Origin: Pelomonas sp966111775
Lineage (GTDB): Bacteria > Pseudomonadota > Gammaproteobacteria > Burkholderiales > Burkholderiaceae_C
Length of the DNA: 64,000 nucleotides
NCBI GenBank assembly: GCA_966111775.1
Contig: CBHWBD010000001.1
Span: 1-64,000 of the forward strand
Direction of reading: 5' to 3'
Shown: positions 33,288-42,900 of the stretch, piece by piece
Layout: every line of letters starts with the position of its first letter
Position numbering within the stretch: the stretch's first letter is position 1
Notes under the pieces: model-generated
What the model was told of the DNA's origin: nothing
Seen by the model: only the letters and a program-made list of their open reading frames with translations
Databases searched by the model: none
Program-made: the position numbers and the translations under genes

Positions 33288-34496
33288 TCAACGCAGGGGT
33301 GTCACGCGAACCATGATCACGCCATGCGGGGCCACCTTGCCGGCATAGCTGCCGCTGACACCCTTGGTGACTTTCTTGCTCCACAGCTCCTTGACGTCGG
33401 CCTTGCGGTCTTCGGGCAGGCCCAGGCGGTCCCACTTCAGCTTCATGTCGGCCGGGGCCTTGCCGCGGTTGAACAGCACGGCCGCGAATTCGCCGCCCTG
33501 CAGGGGGCGCACCCAGACTTCGAGTTCGCCTTCCTTCAGCACGCGGCGGCCCTGCTTGCCCAGCGGGTCCTGGTCGACGGCGATGACGTCCTTGTTGGTC
33601 AGGATGCGCACGGTGTCGGCGTCCATCCTGGACAGGTCGTTGCCTGCGATCAGCGGCGCGGCCAGCATGGCCCACAGCGAGAAGTGGCTCTCGTACTCGG
33701 TGGTCGTCATGCCGCCATTGCCCACTTCCAGCATGTCGGGGTCGTTCCAGGCGTTGGGGCCGGCAGCGGCCGAGCGCTCGACCTGGAAGTCGAGGATGTT
33801 GGTCATGCCGCTCGACCAGTCCTTCGTTCCTTCCCAGGCGTCATAGATGTCGCCGGTGGTGCGCCACAGATGGCCCACCGTCGGGCCCCAGCGCTCGGGA
33901 TGGTCGGTGCCCCATTCGCAGATGGACAGCAGGATGTCGCGGCCCGATTCGCGCAGGGCCTTGGCCATGATGGTGTAGGCGGCCTCGGCGTTGCGGGTGC
34001 CGGTGTTGCACCAGTCGTACTTCAGATAGTCCACGCCCCACTTGGCGTACTGGCGGGCGTCCTGGAACTCATGGCCGGCGCTGCCCGGGCGGCCGCCGCA
34101 GGTGAGGGACCCGGCGTCGGAGTAGAGGCCGAATTTCAGGCCCTTGGCATGCACGTAGTCGGCCAGGGCCTTGATGCCGCTGGGGAAGCGCTCGGGGTCG
34201 GCCTGGATGTTGCCGTCGGCGTCGCGGCTCTTCTGCCAGCAGTCGTCGATGACGATGTACTGGTAGCCGGCGTCCTTCATGCCGGAGGCCGCCATGGCGT
34301 CAGCCTGTTCGCGCAGCAGCTTTTCGCTGACGTTGCAGGCGAACTTGTTCCAGGAGTTCCAGCCCATGGGCGGCGTGGGCGCGAGATTGGGCTTGGGCGC
34401 GTCGAGCTTGAGGGTCTCGTGGGCGTGCACCGGCAGGGCGGCCAGCACGCTGGCCAGGGCCAGGGTGTGGGCGATGCGTTGGATCAGGGGATGCAT
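33288..34496 (-). CDS. GH27 alpha-galactosidase (third of three)
   Basis: 402 residues, equal in length to and almost the same as the GH27 at 26992-28200. Sec signal 1-25, PPMGWNSWNKFACNVSEK, nucleophile Asp161 (YLKYDWC) and acid/base Asp216 (WRTTGDI). Differences cluster in the signal peptide and in the 195-250 region lining the active site (TDHPERWGPTVG and WEGTKDWSSG versus the GDHQPVRW and WPLGVV forms). The duplicated enzymes could therefore differ in aglycone preference. It is separated by 16 nt from the GH43-like start and lies 33 nt after the acetylesterase gene. Confidence 0.95.
   Translation of the reverse strand: MHPLIQRIAHTLALASVLAALPVHAHETLKLDAPKPNLAPTPPMGWNSWNKFACNVSEKLLREQADAMAASGMKDAGYQYIVIDDCWQKSRDADGNIQADPERFPSGIKALADYVHAKGLKFGLYSDAGSLTCGGRPGSAGHEFQDARQYAKWGVDYLKYDWCNTGTRNAEAAYTIMAKALRESGRDILLSICEWGTDHPERWGPTVGHLWRTTGDIYDAWEGTKDWSSGMTNILDFQVERSAAAGPNAWNDPDMLEVGNGGMTTTEYESHFSLWAMLAAPLIAGNDLSRMDADTVRILTNKDVIAVDQDPLGKQGRRVLKEGELEVWVRPLQGGEFAAVLFNRGKAPADMKLKWDRLGLPEDRKADVKELWSKKVTKGVSGSYAGKVAPHGVIMVRVTPLR
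34149..34289 (-). repeat. 141-bp stretch identical to 27853-27993
   Basis: Second copy of the identical tract shared by the two classic GH27 genes, about 6.3 kb apart and in the same orientation. Recombination between the copies would delete the GH2, both GH43 genes and parts of the GH27 genes. Confidence 0.9.
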
Positions 34497-34529
34497 GGAG
34501 ATCTAAGCAATGTGGGATGAGGTGAGGGT

Positions 34530-36482
34530 TCAGCGGCCGTAGCGGCGGCCGGCGGATTCGAGAGGCCAGTCGTCGGTGCGCAGCGGCGGCAAGGGCAGGC
34601 CGTCACCGCCGACGACATTGGCCTCGCTGGCGTTGTTGACCCAGGCGTAGCGCGCCGCAACGGGCGCGGCCACCGCGGGGCTGCTCAGCACGATGCGGTC
34701 GCCGTCGATGCTGGCTTGCGCCGGCACCCAGCGGCGGTCGGCACCGGCCACGAAGAAGCCGCGCACCGGCTCGTTTGCGCGGGCCGTGCGCAGGCCGCCG
34801 ATGGTGGTGTCGAAGCGCAGTTCGAACTCGCTGCCCTTGGCGACGTGGCCGCTCAGGCGCGGGCCCGTGGCCGGTGCGGCGCGCAGGCCCAGCTCATGCA
34901 TGGCGAGCCCGGCCAGGCGCTGGCCGACGGTGCGCTTGTTGCGCGGGTGGATGTCGACCGCATCGCCCACGTCGATGGCCGTGGCCATGCCGGTGTGGGG
35001 CAGGGCCAGGGCCGCCGCCTGGCTGGCGCGCAGCTCGGCCCAGCCGTTGCCGTCGGGGCGATTGCTGTCCAGCGGGAACCAGGAGGCCAGCTGCACGAAG
35101 AAGAAGGGCAGCTTGGGGTCGCCGAACTGGCCGCGCCAGTCCTGGATGAGGCGCTTGAAGCCCTCGGCGTAGGCCGCGGCGCGCCCGGCGTTCTCCTCGC
35201 CCTGGTACCAGAGCACGCCCTTCACCGACAGGCCCTGCAGCGGGGCGATGAGGCCGTTGTGGCCCAGGGACGGGGCGTTGTTGGCAACCGGGCCGCTCGT
35301 CATCTGCAGCTTCTCGACGCGGGCCTTCCAGGCGCCGACCAGCGACACGGGGCCGGCCGCGGTGTCCAGGCGCAGGTCGGCGGCCTCGCCGTAGATGCCG
35401 CCGCCACCGCCGGTGTCGGTCACGCGCACGGCGATCCAGTTGCTGCCGGCGCGCAGCAGGCCGGCGGGCAGGGCGTAGCGGCGCGGCAGCTCCCAGCCGC
35501 ATTGACCCCCGACCTTGCGGCCGTTGACCCAGACCTCGTCGCAGTCGTCGACCTTGGCGAGATGCAGCTCGGCCTTGCCGGCGGCCTGCGCCGCGCTGAG
35601 CTCGATGCGCTTGCGCATCCACACCACGCCGTCCACGTCGGGCAGGCCCTGGCCTTCCCAGACGCCGGGCGCGTTGAGCATGGGCCAGTCGGCGTCGATG
35701 TCGGCGGCGGCCGACCAGCCCGAGGCGTCCACGCCCTCCAGCGGCAGGCCCTTCTGCCAGGCGACGACGCGCGGCAGCAGGCGCTGCTCCAGCGCCTTGC
35801 CGAAGGCAGCGTTGTCGGCCGGCAGGGCACGCACCGCGGGAGCCAGGTCAGGGTCGCGCAGCGCAGCGTCTCGGCTCATCCAGGTCTCCAGCATGGAGCC
35901 ACCCCAGGCGGTGTTGATGAGACCGATGGGCACGCCCTGCACGGCCTGCATCTGCTTGGCGAAGTGGTAGCCGACGGCGCTGAACTCGGCCACGCGGCCC
36001 GGCTCGGCGACGACCCAGGATGCCGGGGCGATCTCCGCCTCGACCTTGACGCTGGCGCGCAGCGGCACGCGCAGATGGCGCAGCTGGGCGTTCTGCGGCG
36101 AGGCCACTTCCTGCGGGCCGGTGTCGGTGTTGGCCAGCGGCCATTCCATATTGGACTGGCCGCCCAGCAGCCAGACGTCGCCGATCAGGATGTCGTTCAG
36201 CACGACGACCTGGTCGCCCTTGACCAGCAGGCGGTGGGGGCCGCCGGCCGGCAGCGGCGGCAGTTGCACGCGCCAGCGCCCGTCGGCGCCGACGCGGGCG
36301 GTGGCCTGGCGATCGGCCAGGTGCACCATCAGGGTCTGGCCGGGCGTGGCCTGGCCCCAGAGGTTCAGCGGGCGGTCGCGCTGCAGCACCATGTGCTCGC
36401 CGAAGACTTCGGACAGGCGCACTTCGGCCTGGGCGGTGGCGGCCAGCAGGGCCAGGATCAGGGGCAGGGCTTTCATCTTCAT
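34530..36482 (-). CDS. SGNH carbohydrate acetylesterase, sialate O-acetylesterase-like / CE20-like
   Basis: 650 residues with a Sec signal (1-19, ending TAQA). A beta-sandwich region precedes the SGNH core with nucleophile Ser110 (GGQSNMEWP). An inserted jelly-roll domain (about 255-395, HLAKVDDCDEVWVNGRKVGG) splits the catalytic domain, and the block GVLWYQGEENAG and the Asp-His pair in AVDIHPRNKRTVG complete the active site. This architecture matches the CE20 family, whose described member in a Xanthomonas xyloglucan locus removes acetyl groups from xyloglucan. That role fits here. The start is at the first ATG (MKMK); the Met two codons on is equivalent. Confidence 0.88.
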   Translation of the reverse strand: MKMKALPLILALLAATAQAEVRLSEVFGEHMVLQRDRPLNLWGQATPGQTLMVHLADRQATARVGADGRWRVQLPPLPAGGPHRLLVKGDQVVVLNDILIGDVWLLGGQSNMEWPLANTDTGPQEVASPQNAQLRHLRVPLRASVKVEAEIAPASWVVAEPGRVAEFSAVGYHFAKQMQAVQGVPIGLINTAWGGSMLETWMSRDAALRDPDLAPAVRALPADNAAFGKALEQRLLPRVVAWQKGLPLEGVDASGWSAAADIDADWPMLNAPGVWEGQGLPDVDGVVWMRKRIELSAAQAAGKAELHLAKVDDCDEVWVNGRKVGGQCGWELPRRYALPAGLLRAGSNWIAVRVTDTGGGGGIYGEAADLRLDTAAGPVSLVGAWKARVEKLQMTSGPVANNAPSLGHNGLIAPLQGLSVKGVLWYQGEENAGRAAAYAEGFKRLIQDWRGQFGDPKLPFFFVQLASWFPLDSNRPDGNGWAELRASQAAALALPHTGMATAIDVGDAVDIHPRNKRTVGQRLAGLAMHELGLRAAPATGPRLSGHVAKGSEFELRFDTTIGGLRTARANEPVRGFFVAGADRRWVPAQASIDGDRIVLSSPAVAAPVAARYAWVNNASEANVVGGDGLPLPPLRTDDWPLESAGRRYGR

Positions 36483-36513
36483 CGTTTGGTTGTTATGTCT
36501 CAGGACTTCGTCT

Positions 36514-38565
36514 TCAGTTCAGGGGTTCGAGCAGTTCCACGCCCAGCGCTTCCAGCTTCAGGCTGCCTTCCCAACGCTGGCCGCCGAGCACGCCCTTCAT
36601 GGCGCCGGTGATCGGCACCTCCACCGGCGACCAGTTGGCGTTGACGTAGAGCACGCGGCCGTCGACGGCGCGGGCGTACACGCCGTCGGGCGTCTTGGGG
36701 CCGGGCTCGATGCCGACGCTGGCATAGAGCTGGCGCAGCAGCGGCTTCATGATCTGAGGCTGGGCCAGCGTGGCGACGTAGATGGCGCGGCCCTTGCCGA
36801 AGTGGTTGACGGTGATGGCCGGCGGGTTGCCGTCGAAGTTGCTGAAGCGCGCCATCACCTCCGCGGTGGAGGGTTCCAGCACCTCGAAGTGGGCGGTCGT
36901 GCTCTTGACCTCTTCGTCGGCTATCTTGAACACGCCGTTCCAGTCGTAGAACTCGTTGGTGCGCAGGCCGAAGACGTCCGTCAGCCCGCCCGGCAGCGGC
37001 GTGGCGTGCCACTGGTTGTTGTCGTTCACCTTGGCTGACTGCGCTGTCATGATGGCTGTGCCGCCGTCGGCCACGAACTTGCGCAGGGCCTCGGTCGAGG
37101 CCTTGTCCAGCAGATACATGCCCGGCACGATGATGAGGCGGTAGCGGCTCAGGTCCTCGTAGGAGAGCTTGACGACGGCGACGTCGATGTTGTCCTTCAG
37201 CAGCGGCTCGAAGGCGCCCTGGGCCTGCTTGACGTAGGGCATCTTCAGGTACTGGCGCGAGGTGTTGCTCGGGCCGTTGGCGCTGTGGGCGGCGACGTTG
37301 TCGAAGGAATAGGCGATGGCCACCTTGGGCTCGACCTTGCGCGGGAAGCCGAGCTTCTCCAGCTTGGCGTAGTCGCTGGCGATGCGGGCCCATTCGCCCA
37401 GCTTCCACGAGGGGCGGTCGTCGTGGTCGATCAGGCCCATCAGCGCCTGCTCCTCGCCGCCGAGGTGGCTGTTGAAGGTCCAGGCCAGGGCCGCCTGGCC
37501 GCCCATCAGCAGCACGAAGTGGGCCCACATGCGCGACCAGCCCTTGCTGCCGTAGGAGCCGCCACCGCCGGCGGTGAATTCGTTGAACCAGGTCGGCGTC
37601 GTCATGCCGCCCTTGATGAGGGCGGCCTCCCAGCCGCCGTTGATGGCGTCGCCGGCGTAGAAGCCCATGGCGCCGTAGGTGGTGTGCTGGCGGTAGCTGC
37701 CCAGGAAGTCAAAGCCTTTGCGGCCCGACCAGTCCCAGTAGTTGGACAGCGTCGGCTTGTCGGGCGTGTTCTTCTTGCGCACCGCTTCGAGATCGCCGAG
37801 GGTCGCGATCGTCACGTCGGACCAGAAGCGGCGCAGGTCCAGATAGCGCTCGGCCGGGCCGGGGCCGTCGGCATAGGGCAGGCGCACCTCGTCCCAGCTG
37901 CCGATGCGGCGCGACCAGCGCTGCGTGGCCCAGGCCTTGTTCAGCGCCTCGAGGCTGCCGTAGCGCTTCTTCAGCCACTCGACGAAGCGCTTGCGGTCGG
38001 CCTCGGAGTAGGAGATGAAGCCGTTGCCGATCTCGTTGTCATAGCCCACGGCCAGCAGGGCGGGATGCTTGGCGTAGCGCTTGGTAAGGGTGTCGGCCAT
38101 GCGGCGGGCCAGGCGCCGGTAGTCGGGGTCGCCGATGTTGTCCATATAGCGCTCGGCCGGCGCCAGCCGCGTGCCGGCCTGGTTGACGATGTCCACGCCC
38201 GGGTATTTGTGATGCAGCCACATCGGCGCCGGGATGCCGGGGATGTCGAGGATGACCTTGATGCCGGCCGCCTGCATCTCGTCCATCACCGCGTCGAAGT
38301 GCTTGAACTCGAACTTGCCCTCGGTGGGTTCGAAATAGTCCCAGGACAGGTCGCCCATGCGCACGACCTTGAAGCCGGACTGTTTCATCAGCGCGACGTC
38401 GTACTTGACCTGCTCCAGCGTGCGGTCGACCGGCTGGTAGCAGGCGCCAGCGAAGAGCTGGCCGGGGCCCGGCCAGTCGGGGTGGCCTTCGGCGCTCTGG
38501 GCCAGGGCAGGATTGAGGGCCGCCAGGGCCAGCGTGCAGGCGAGGAGAGTCTTGTTGAGTTTCAT
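36514..38565 (-). CDS. GH42 beta-galactosidase
   Basis: 683 residues. A Sec signal (1-22, ending PALAQ) is followed by the GH42 barrel: VKYDVALMKQSGFKVVRMGD, WDYFEP, acid/base Glu178 in VGYDNEIG and nucleophile Glu329 in WFNEFTAGG. Then come the GH42M trimerisation/Rossmann-like domain (about 400-620) and a C-terminal beta domain. It removes terminal beta-D-galactose; in this locus the likely substrate is Gal-beta-1,2-Xyl on xyloglucan oligosaccharides, a job more often done by GH35, which is absent from the window. Most characterised GH42 enzymes are cytoplasmic, so export is notable. It lies 22 nt upstream of no further signal and is closely flanked by the esterase (31 nt) and GH31 (22 nt) genes. 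Confidence 0.92.
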   Translation of the reverse strand: MKLNKTLLACTLALAALNPALAQSAEGHPDWPGPGQLFAGACYQPVDRTLEQVKYDVALMKQSGFKVVRMGDLSWDYFEPTEGKFEFKHFDAVMDEMQAAGIKVILDIPGIPAPMWLHHKYPGVDIVNQAGTRLAPAERYMDNIGDPDYRRLARRMADTLTKRYAKHPALLAVGYDNEIGNGFISYSEADRKRFVEWLKKRYGSLEALNKAWATQRWSRRIGSWDEVRLPYADGPGPAERYLDLRRFWSDVTIATLGDLEAVRKKNTPDKPTLSNYWDWSGRKGFDFLGSYRQHTTYGAMGFYAGDAINGGWEAALIKGGMTTPTWFNEFTAGGGGSYGSKGWSRMWAHFVLLMGGQAALAWTFNSHLGGEEQALMGLIDHDDRPSWKLGEWARIASDYAKLEKLGFPRKVEPKVAIAYSFDNVAAHSANGPSNTSRQYLKMPYVKQAQGAFEPLLKDNIDVAVVKLSYEDLSRYRLIIVPGMYLLDKASTEALRKFVADGGTAIMTAQSAKVNDNNQWHATPLPGGLTDVFGLRTNEFYDWNGVFKIADEEVKSTTAHFEVLEPSTAEVMARFSNFDGNPPAITVNHFGKGRAIYVATLAQPQIMKPLLRQLYASVGIEPGPKTPDGVYARAVDGRVLYVNANWSPVEVPITGAMKGVLGGQRWEGSLKLEALGVELLEPLN

Positions 38566-38587
38566 GGTCGGGTTTGATCGATGGAGG

Positions 38588-41248
38588 TCAGGCGAGCCGG
38601 ACTTCGGTGGCGCGGCCGGTGTAGACCAGCTCCTGCCCCGGCGCGGCTTGCAGCGGCGGCTGGCCGGGGCCGACGCGGTGCAGCCTGAAACGCCGCGTCT
38701 TCAACATGCCGTCGAAGCGGCCACGGCGCGACGCCAGGCGCAGCACGCCGCGCTTGTCGTCCCAGCTCAGGCGGATCAGGCTGGACCCGCCCTTCTCGTA
38801 GGCGTAGTCCAGGCCGCCGTCCTCATAGAGGTCGAAAGCGCCGTTGCGGCCCGGCACGATGAACAGGTCCATGACCTCGCCCGTGGCCTCGGCAGTGGAC
38901 TGCAGCACCGGCCCGAGCGGCAGGATGCTGCCGGCGCGCAGATGCAGCGGGATGCGCTCCAGCGGCGATGCCACCTCATGCGTGCGGCCACCGGCACGCC
39001 GCTCTCCGGTCCAGAAGTCGACCCAGCCACCGGCGGACTGCGGCAGGTAGACCGGCCAGCTCGACACATCCGGCGCCAGGACCGGCGCCACGTGCAGGGC
39101 GCGGCCGAACAGATAGCTGTGCGCCTGGTCCAGGGCCTGGGGGTCGTTCGGAAAGTCGAACACCAGCGGCCGCATGATGGGAGCGCCCTTGGCATTCACC
39201 TCGTGGGCGACGCTGTAGAGGTAGGGCAGCAGCCGGTAGCGCAGCTCCAGGTACTGGCGCGAGACCGACTCCACCTGCTCGCCATAACGCCAGAACTCGG
39301 TGTCGGTCATGTAGCCGTGCACGCGCTGCAGCGGCAGAAAGGTCGCGTACTGGAACCAGCGCAGGAAGCGCTCGTGGTAGGCCTTGTCGGTGAATTGGCC
39401 GTCGCCCGGGCGGAAGAAGCCGCCGGCGTCGACCGTCCAGTAGGCATAGCCGGCGGCGGCCATGTTGAGGCCGGCGGGGATCTGCCGCTTCAGCGTGTCC
39501 CAGTCGTTGCCGATGTCGCCCGACCAGGTCGCCGAGGCATGGCGCTGCTGCCCCGGGAATGCCGAGCGGGTCATGATCATGACCCGCTGGTTGGGCAAGG
39601 CCTGGCGTTGGCCTTCGTAGACGGTGCGGGTGACGTGCCAGGGGTAGGCCAGGCGCACCCGCTCGCCGCGGCCGGCGGCCGTGCGCCGGCCCACCAGGTC
39701 GTCGTTCTCGGGCTCGGTCGCGTCCTGCCACCAGGCGTCGATGCCGAGCTTGAGCAGGCGCTCGCGCTGGTGGTTCCAGTAGAAGGCGGCCGCCTTGGGG
39801 TCGAAGAAGTCGACCCAGTCGGTCCCGGCTATGTAGTGGCCCGCAGCCGCGGTGGCGCGGCCCAGCTCGGTGTCGCGGGCGATCCTGGCCCACACCGACA
39901 GCATGAGCCGCCCGTTCAGGCCATGCACGTCGCGAACCAGCGCAGCGGGGTCGGGGTAGTGGGCCTCGTCGAAGCGCATCGCGTTCCAGCCGTGGCGGCC
40001 CCAGTACTGCCAGTCCTGCACCATCACGTCGACCGGCAGCTTGCGGCGGCGGAACTCGCGCAGCGTGTCGACGATCTCCTGCGACGAATGGAAGCGCTCG
40101 CGGCAGTGGATGTAGCCATAGGCCCAGCGCGGCATCATCGGCGTGGCGCCGGAGATCTCGCGGTAGCCCTCCAACACCTCATCGGCGCTGGGGCCGGCGA
40201 TGACGACATAGTCGATGGCATCGGCCACCGGCGACCGCCAGGTCGTGCGGGCGTGCGCGGGGCCGAAGTGCAGCGACGGCTTGTCCTGCTCGTCGGCCTG
40301 CACGCGCACCTGGTGCTCGCCCGCCGGCAGGTCGACGACGAAGCCGACCGTCGGCGGCAGCCAGAGGTTGGCCATTTCGACGCAGGACTTGCCGTCGATC
40401 TCCACCGAGTGGCGCGATCCCATGGCTCGGCCCACATCCAGCAGGAAGGCGTGGCGGCCGGCTGCCTCGGTGCGGAAAGTTCCTTCGAAGCGCACGCCCT
40501 TGCGCTCGACCTGGGCATTGCCGGTCGTGGTGGTCACGTCCACCAGCTCTGCCTTGCCGTCGGCGCCGGCGCGGCTCAGCGCTACCCGCTGCTCCGGCGT
40601 GTTCAGCTCTGCCATGCCGTTGTTATGCCAGAGCAGGCCGTAGCCGCGGCTGGACAGCATGAAGGGCAGGCTGATCTGGGTGTTCACCTGCGTCAGGCGG
40701 CGCGGGAAGCCACGCAGGTCCATGGCGCCGTCCTGGAAGCAGCCGGTGCCGTAGAGGTGTTCGCCAGCGGGTGACTCGAAGGCCTGCTCGGCGATGTAGA
40801 CCGGCTCGTCGCCGAGCTTGGCCGGCGTCAGGCGCCGGCTGCTGGGCGCCTCGCTGAGGAGCAGGGTTCCCCTGCGGTCGAAGAAGCGCAGCGCCCCGGT
40901 GCCGTGGTCGACCTCGCAGCGGATGGCCGGCAGCTTCAGGCTCGTTGTGTCCGCGCCCTGCGCCTGCTTCATGAGTGGGGTCGCAAGGCCGGGCAGCAGC
41001 GTGAGGCTGGGCGGCGTCACCTGCGTCGCGGCCTGCGCAGGCAGGAAGCGCACGCGCAGGGCGCGGTCGCTCAGCGCGCTGATCGTCAGCGTGCCCTGCG
41101 GCGTGATCAGCACCCAATCCGGCACCCGCGATGGCTGGCCAGAGCTGGCGGTGGCAGCCGAAGCGGCCAGCGGGGTGACGGCGCCGGCGAGGGCGGCCTG
41201 CAGCGCCTGGCGGCGGGACAGCAGCGTGTCGTCGTCGTGCTGCGTCAT
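38588..41248 (-). CDS. GH31 alpha-xylosidase-like enzyme with an N-terminal PA14-like insert
   Basis: 886 residues. The N-terminus has SRRQALQAALAGAVTPLAAS, a twin-arginine signal. The N-terminal beta-sandwich is interrupted at about 225-340 by a PA14-like insert (GTFRTEAAGRHAFLLDVGRA, then LPAGEHQVRVQADEQDKPSL), an arrangement known from the Cellvibrio xyloglucan alpha-xylosidase. The barrel has nucleophile Asp509 in WWQDATEPE and the acid/base region ATWSGDIGNDW. It would release alpha-1,6-xylose from the non-reducing end of xyloglucan oligosaccharides. The start overlaps the stop of the second GH29 gene (ATGA), which fixes it. Confidence 0.92.
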   Translation of the reverse strand: MTQHDDDTLLSRRQALQAALAGAVTPLAASAATASSGQPSRVPDWVLITPQGTLTISALSDRALRVRFLPAQAATQVTPPSLTLLPGLATPLMKQAQGADTTSLKLPAIRCEVDHGTGALRFFDRRGTLLLSEAPSSRRLTPAKLGDEPVYIAEQAFESPAGEHLYGTGCFQDGAMDLRGFPRRLTQVNTQISLPFMLSSRGYGLLWHNNGMAELNTPEQRVALSRAGADGKAELVDVTTTTGNAQVERKGVRFEGTFRTEAAGRHAFLLDVGRAMGSRHSVEIDGKSCVEMANLWLPPTVGFVVDLPAGEHQVRVQADEQDKPSLHFGPAHARTTWRSPVADAIDYVVIAGPSADEVLEGYREISGATPMMPRWAYGYIHCRERFHSSQEIVDTLREFRRRKLPVDVMVQDWQYWGRHGWNAMRFDEAHYPDPAALVRDVHGLNGRLMLSVWARIARDTELGRATAAAGHYIAGTDWVDFFDPKAAAFYWNHQRERLLKLGIDAWWQDATEPENDDLVGRRTAAGRGERVRLAYPWHVTRTVYEGQRQALPNQRVMIMTRSAFPGQQRHASATWSGDIGNDWDTLKRQIPAGLNMAAAGYAYWTVDAGGFFRPGDGQFTDKAYHERFLRWFQYATFLPLQRVHGYMTDTEFWRYGEQVESVSRQYLELRYRLLPYLYSVAHEVNAKGAPIMRPLVFDFPNDPQALDQAHSYLFGRALHVAPVLAPDVSSWPVYLPQSAGGWVDFWTGERRAGGRTHEVASPLERIPLHLRAGSILPLGPVLQSTAEATGEVMDLFIVPGRNGAFDLYEDGGLDYAYEKGGSSLIRLSWDDKRGVLRLASRRGRFDGMLKTRRFRLHRVGPGQPPLQAAPGQELVYTGRATEVRLA

Positions 41249-42900
41249 GCCAGGCCTGTTCCACGCAGTTTCAGGGCCACGGCGGGCGAGCCGGCGAGCC
41301 CCTGGGGCAGCCTGACTTCCAGCGCCTCGGAGCTGCGGGTGAACGACAGGCTGTCGCCGGCGCCGAGGGCCTCGACGCGCTCGATGGCGCCCGGCGCCAG
41401 CGCCGAGTCCCGCGCCAGCGCGTTGAGGCGCAGGCGGCCGTCCTGGGGCCAGCCCAGGGCGATGGCGTAGAGGGCGCCGTCCTTGCTCGTGTAGCGGATG
41501 TCTTCGGCCGTCAGCGGCTGCGTGGCGCTTTCGCTCATGCTGCCTCCGGCCACGCGTGTCGGCCCCTCGCCGTAGCGCCGCCAGGGCCGCGTGCCGTGGA
41601 TGGCCTCGCCGTTGCGCGCCATCCAGGCAGCGATGCCCTCCAGCGTCTGGCGCTCGTCCGAGTCGATCGTGCCGTCGGCCCGCAGCGGCACCGACAGCAG
41701 CAGGTTGCCGTTCTTGGAGACCACGTCGCACAGGATCTGGATCACCGTGGCGGCCGACTTGTACTGGTGCTTGTCGAAGACGCTGCGGCTGTAGTGCCAG
41801 TCGCCGATGCAGGTGTCGGTCTGCCAGGGCTGGGGCTGGATGTCGTCGCGGGAGCCGCGCTCGACGTCTTCCACCACGGCGCGGCGGCGGTCGCCGTACA
41901 GGCCCTTGGTGTTCAGCACCGCCTCCAGCTTGCCGCCATGCCAGGCCATGCTGGCGTTGTAGAAGTGGGCCGCGATGTCCATGCCGGCCTGGCCGAGCGG
42001 AATGCCGTCGTTGTCGAAGTACAGCAGGTCGGGCCTGTAGCTGTCGATGAGGTCACGGCAGCGCAGGAACCAGCGGCGCGTGAAGGCCGGGTTGTTGGCC
42101 GGCGGCGGCACATGCCAGACGCCGTCGTTGGCGGTGTGCCAGTCGGCGGCGGCCTTGGGGTCGGTGATGCCGTCGGGAATGACCATGTTGCGGCCGGTGT
42201 AGAGGTCCTGCGGGTCCAGGCCTTCCCACCATTGGCCCTTGCCGTCGGCCTGCGTGAGCTTGAAGGCGTCGTAGCGCTGGCCGGCGAGTGGCCCTTGCGC
42301 GTCGTAGCCATAGGCCGTCTGCATCCAGTGCCAGGCATTGCCCGAGTGGTTGCTGACGCCGAAGCGCAGGCCGCGCTTGCGGGCCGCCTTGGCCCAGATG
42401 CCGACGATGTCGCGCCTGGGGCCGATGCGGGTGCTGTTCCAGCCGTGGTACTTGGAGGCGAAGTTGTCGAAGTTGTCGTGGTGGTTGGCCAGGGCAACGA
42501 AGTATTTGGCGCCGCACTTCACATAGAGATCCAGCAGCGCATCCGGGTCCCAGTGCTCGGCCTTCCAGCGCTGGTTCATCTCCATGAAGCCGACCTGGCT
42601 CGGATGGCCGTAGGTCTTCAGGTGATGCTCGTACTGGGCATGGCCCTGGATGTACATATTGCGGGCGTACCAGTCGCCCGCCTCGGGCACGCACTGCGCG
42701 GTCCAGTGGGCCCAGATGCCGAACTTGGCGTCGCGGAACCAGTCGGGGGCGCGGTAGCCGGCAATGAGGGAATCCCAGCTGGGCTGGAAGGGCGCCGCAG
42801 CGGTCGCCCATCCGCTGGCGCCGGTGGCAGCCAGCGCGGTGCCGACGAAGGAGCGACGCGTCCAGCGGGAGCCGGCGTCCTTGGCTTGCATGAAGTTCAT
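41245..42900 (-). CDS. GH29 alpha-L-fucosidase-like enzyme (second of three), Tat-exported
   Basis: 551 residues. The N-terminus carries WTRRSFVGTALAATGASGWA, a convincing twin-arginine signal. The barrel shows WFRDAKFGIWAHWTAQCVPE, then FVALANHHDNFDNF and predicted nucleophile Asp296 in LLYFDNDG. It ends with a conserved C-terminal beta domain. It belongs with the GH29 at 54518-56170 to a subgroup unlike the one at 22764-24104; members of that subgroup may take other alpha-L-fucosyl or alpha-L-galactosyl linkages. The gene is coupled on both sides by ATGA overlaps to GH31 genes, implying stoichiometric production with the xylosidases. Confidence 0.92.
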   Translation of the reverse strand: MNFMQAKDAGSRWTRRSFVGTALAATGASGWATAAAPFQPSWDSLIAGYRAPDWFRDAKFGIWAHWTAQCVPEAGDWYARNMYIQGHAQYEHHLKTYGHPSQVGFMEMNQRWKAEHWDPDALLDLYVKCGAKYFVALANHHDNFDNFASKYHGWNSTRIGPRRDIVGIWAKAARKRGLRFGVSNHSGNAWHWMQTAYGYDAQGPLAGQRYDAFKLTQADGKGQWWEGLDPQDLYTGRNMVIPDGITDPKAAADWHTANDGVWHVPPPANNPAFTRRWFLRCRDLIDSYRPDLLYFDNDGIPLGQAGMDIAAHFYNASMAWHGGKLEAVLNTKGLYGDRRRAVVEDVERGSRDDIQPQPWQTDTCIGDWHYSRSVFDKHQYKSAATVIQILCDVVSKNGNLLLSVPLRADGTIDSDERQTLEGIAAWMARNGEAIHGTRPWRRYGEGPTRVAGGSMSESATQPLTAEDIRYTSKDGALYAIALGWPQDGRLRLNALARDSALAPGAIERVEALGAGDSLSFTRSSEALEVRLPQGLAGSPAVALKLRGTGLA

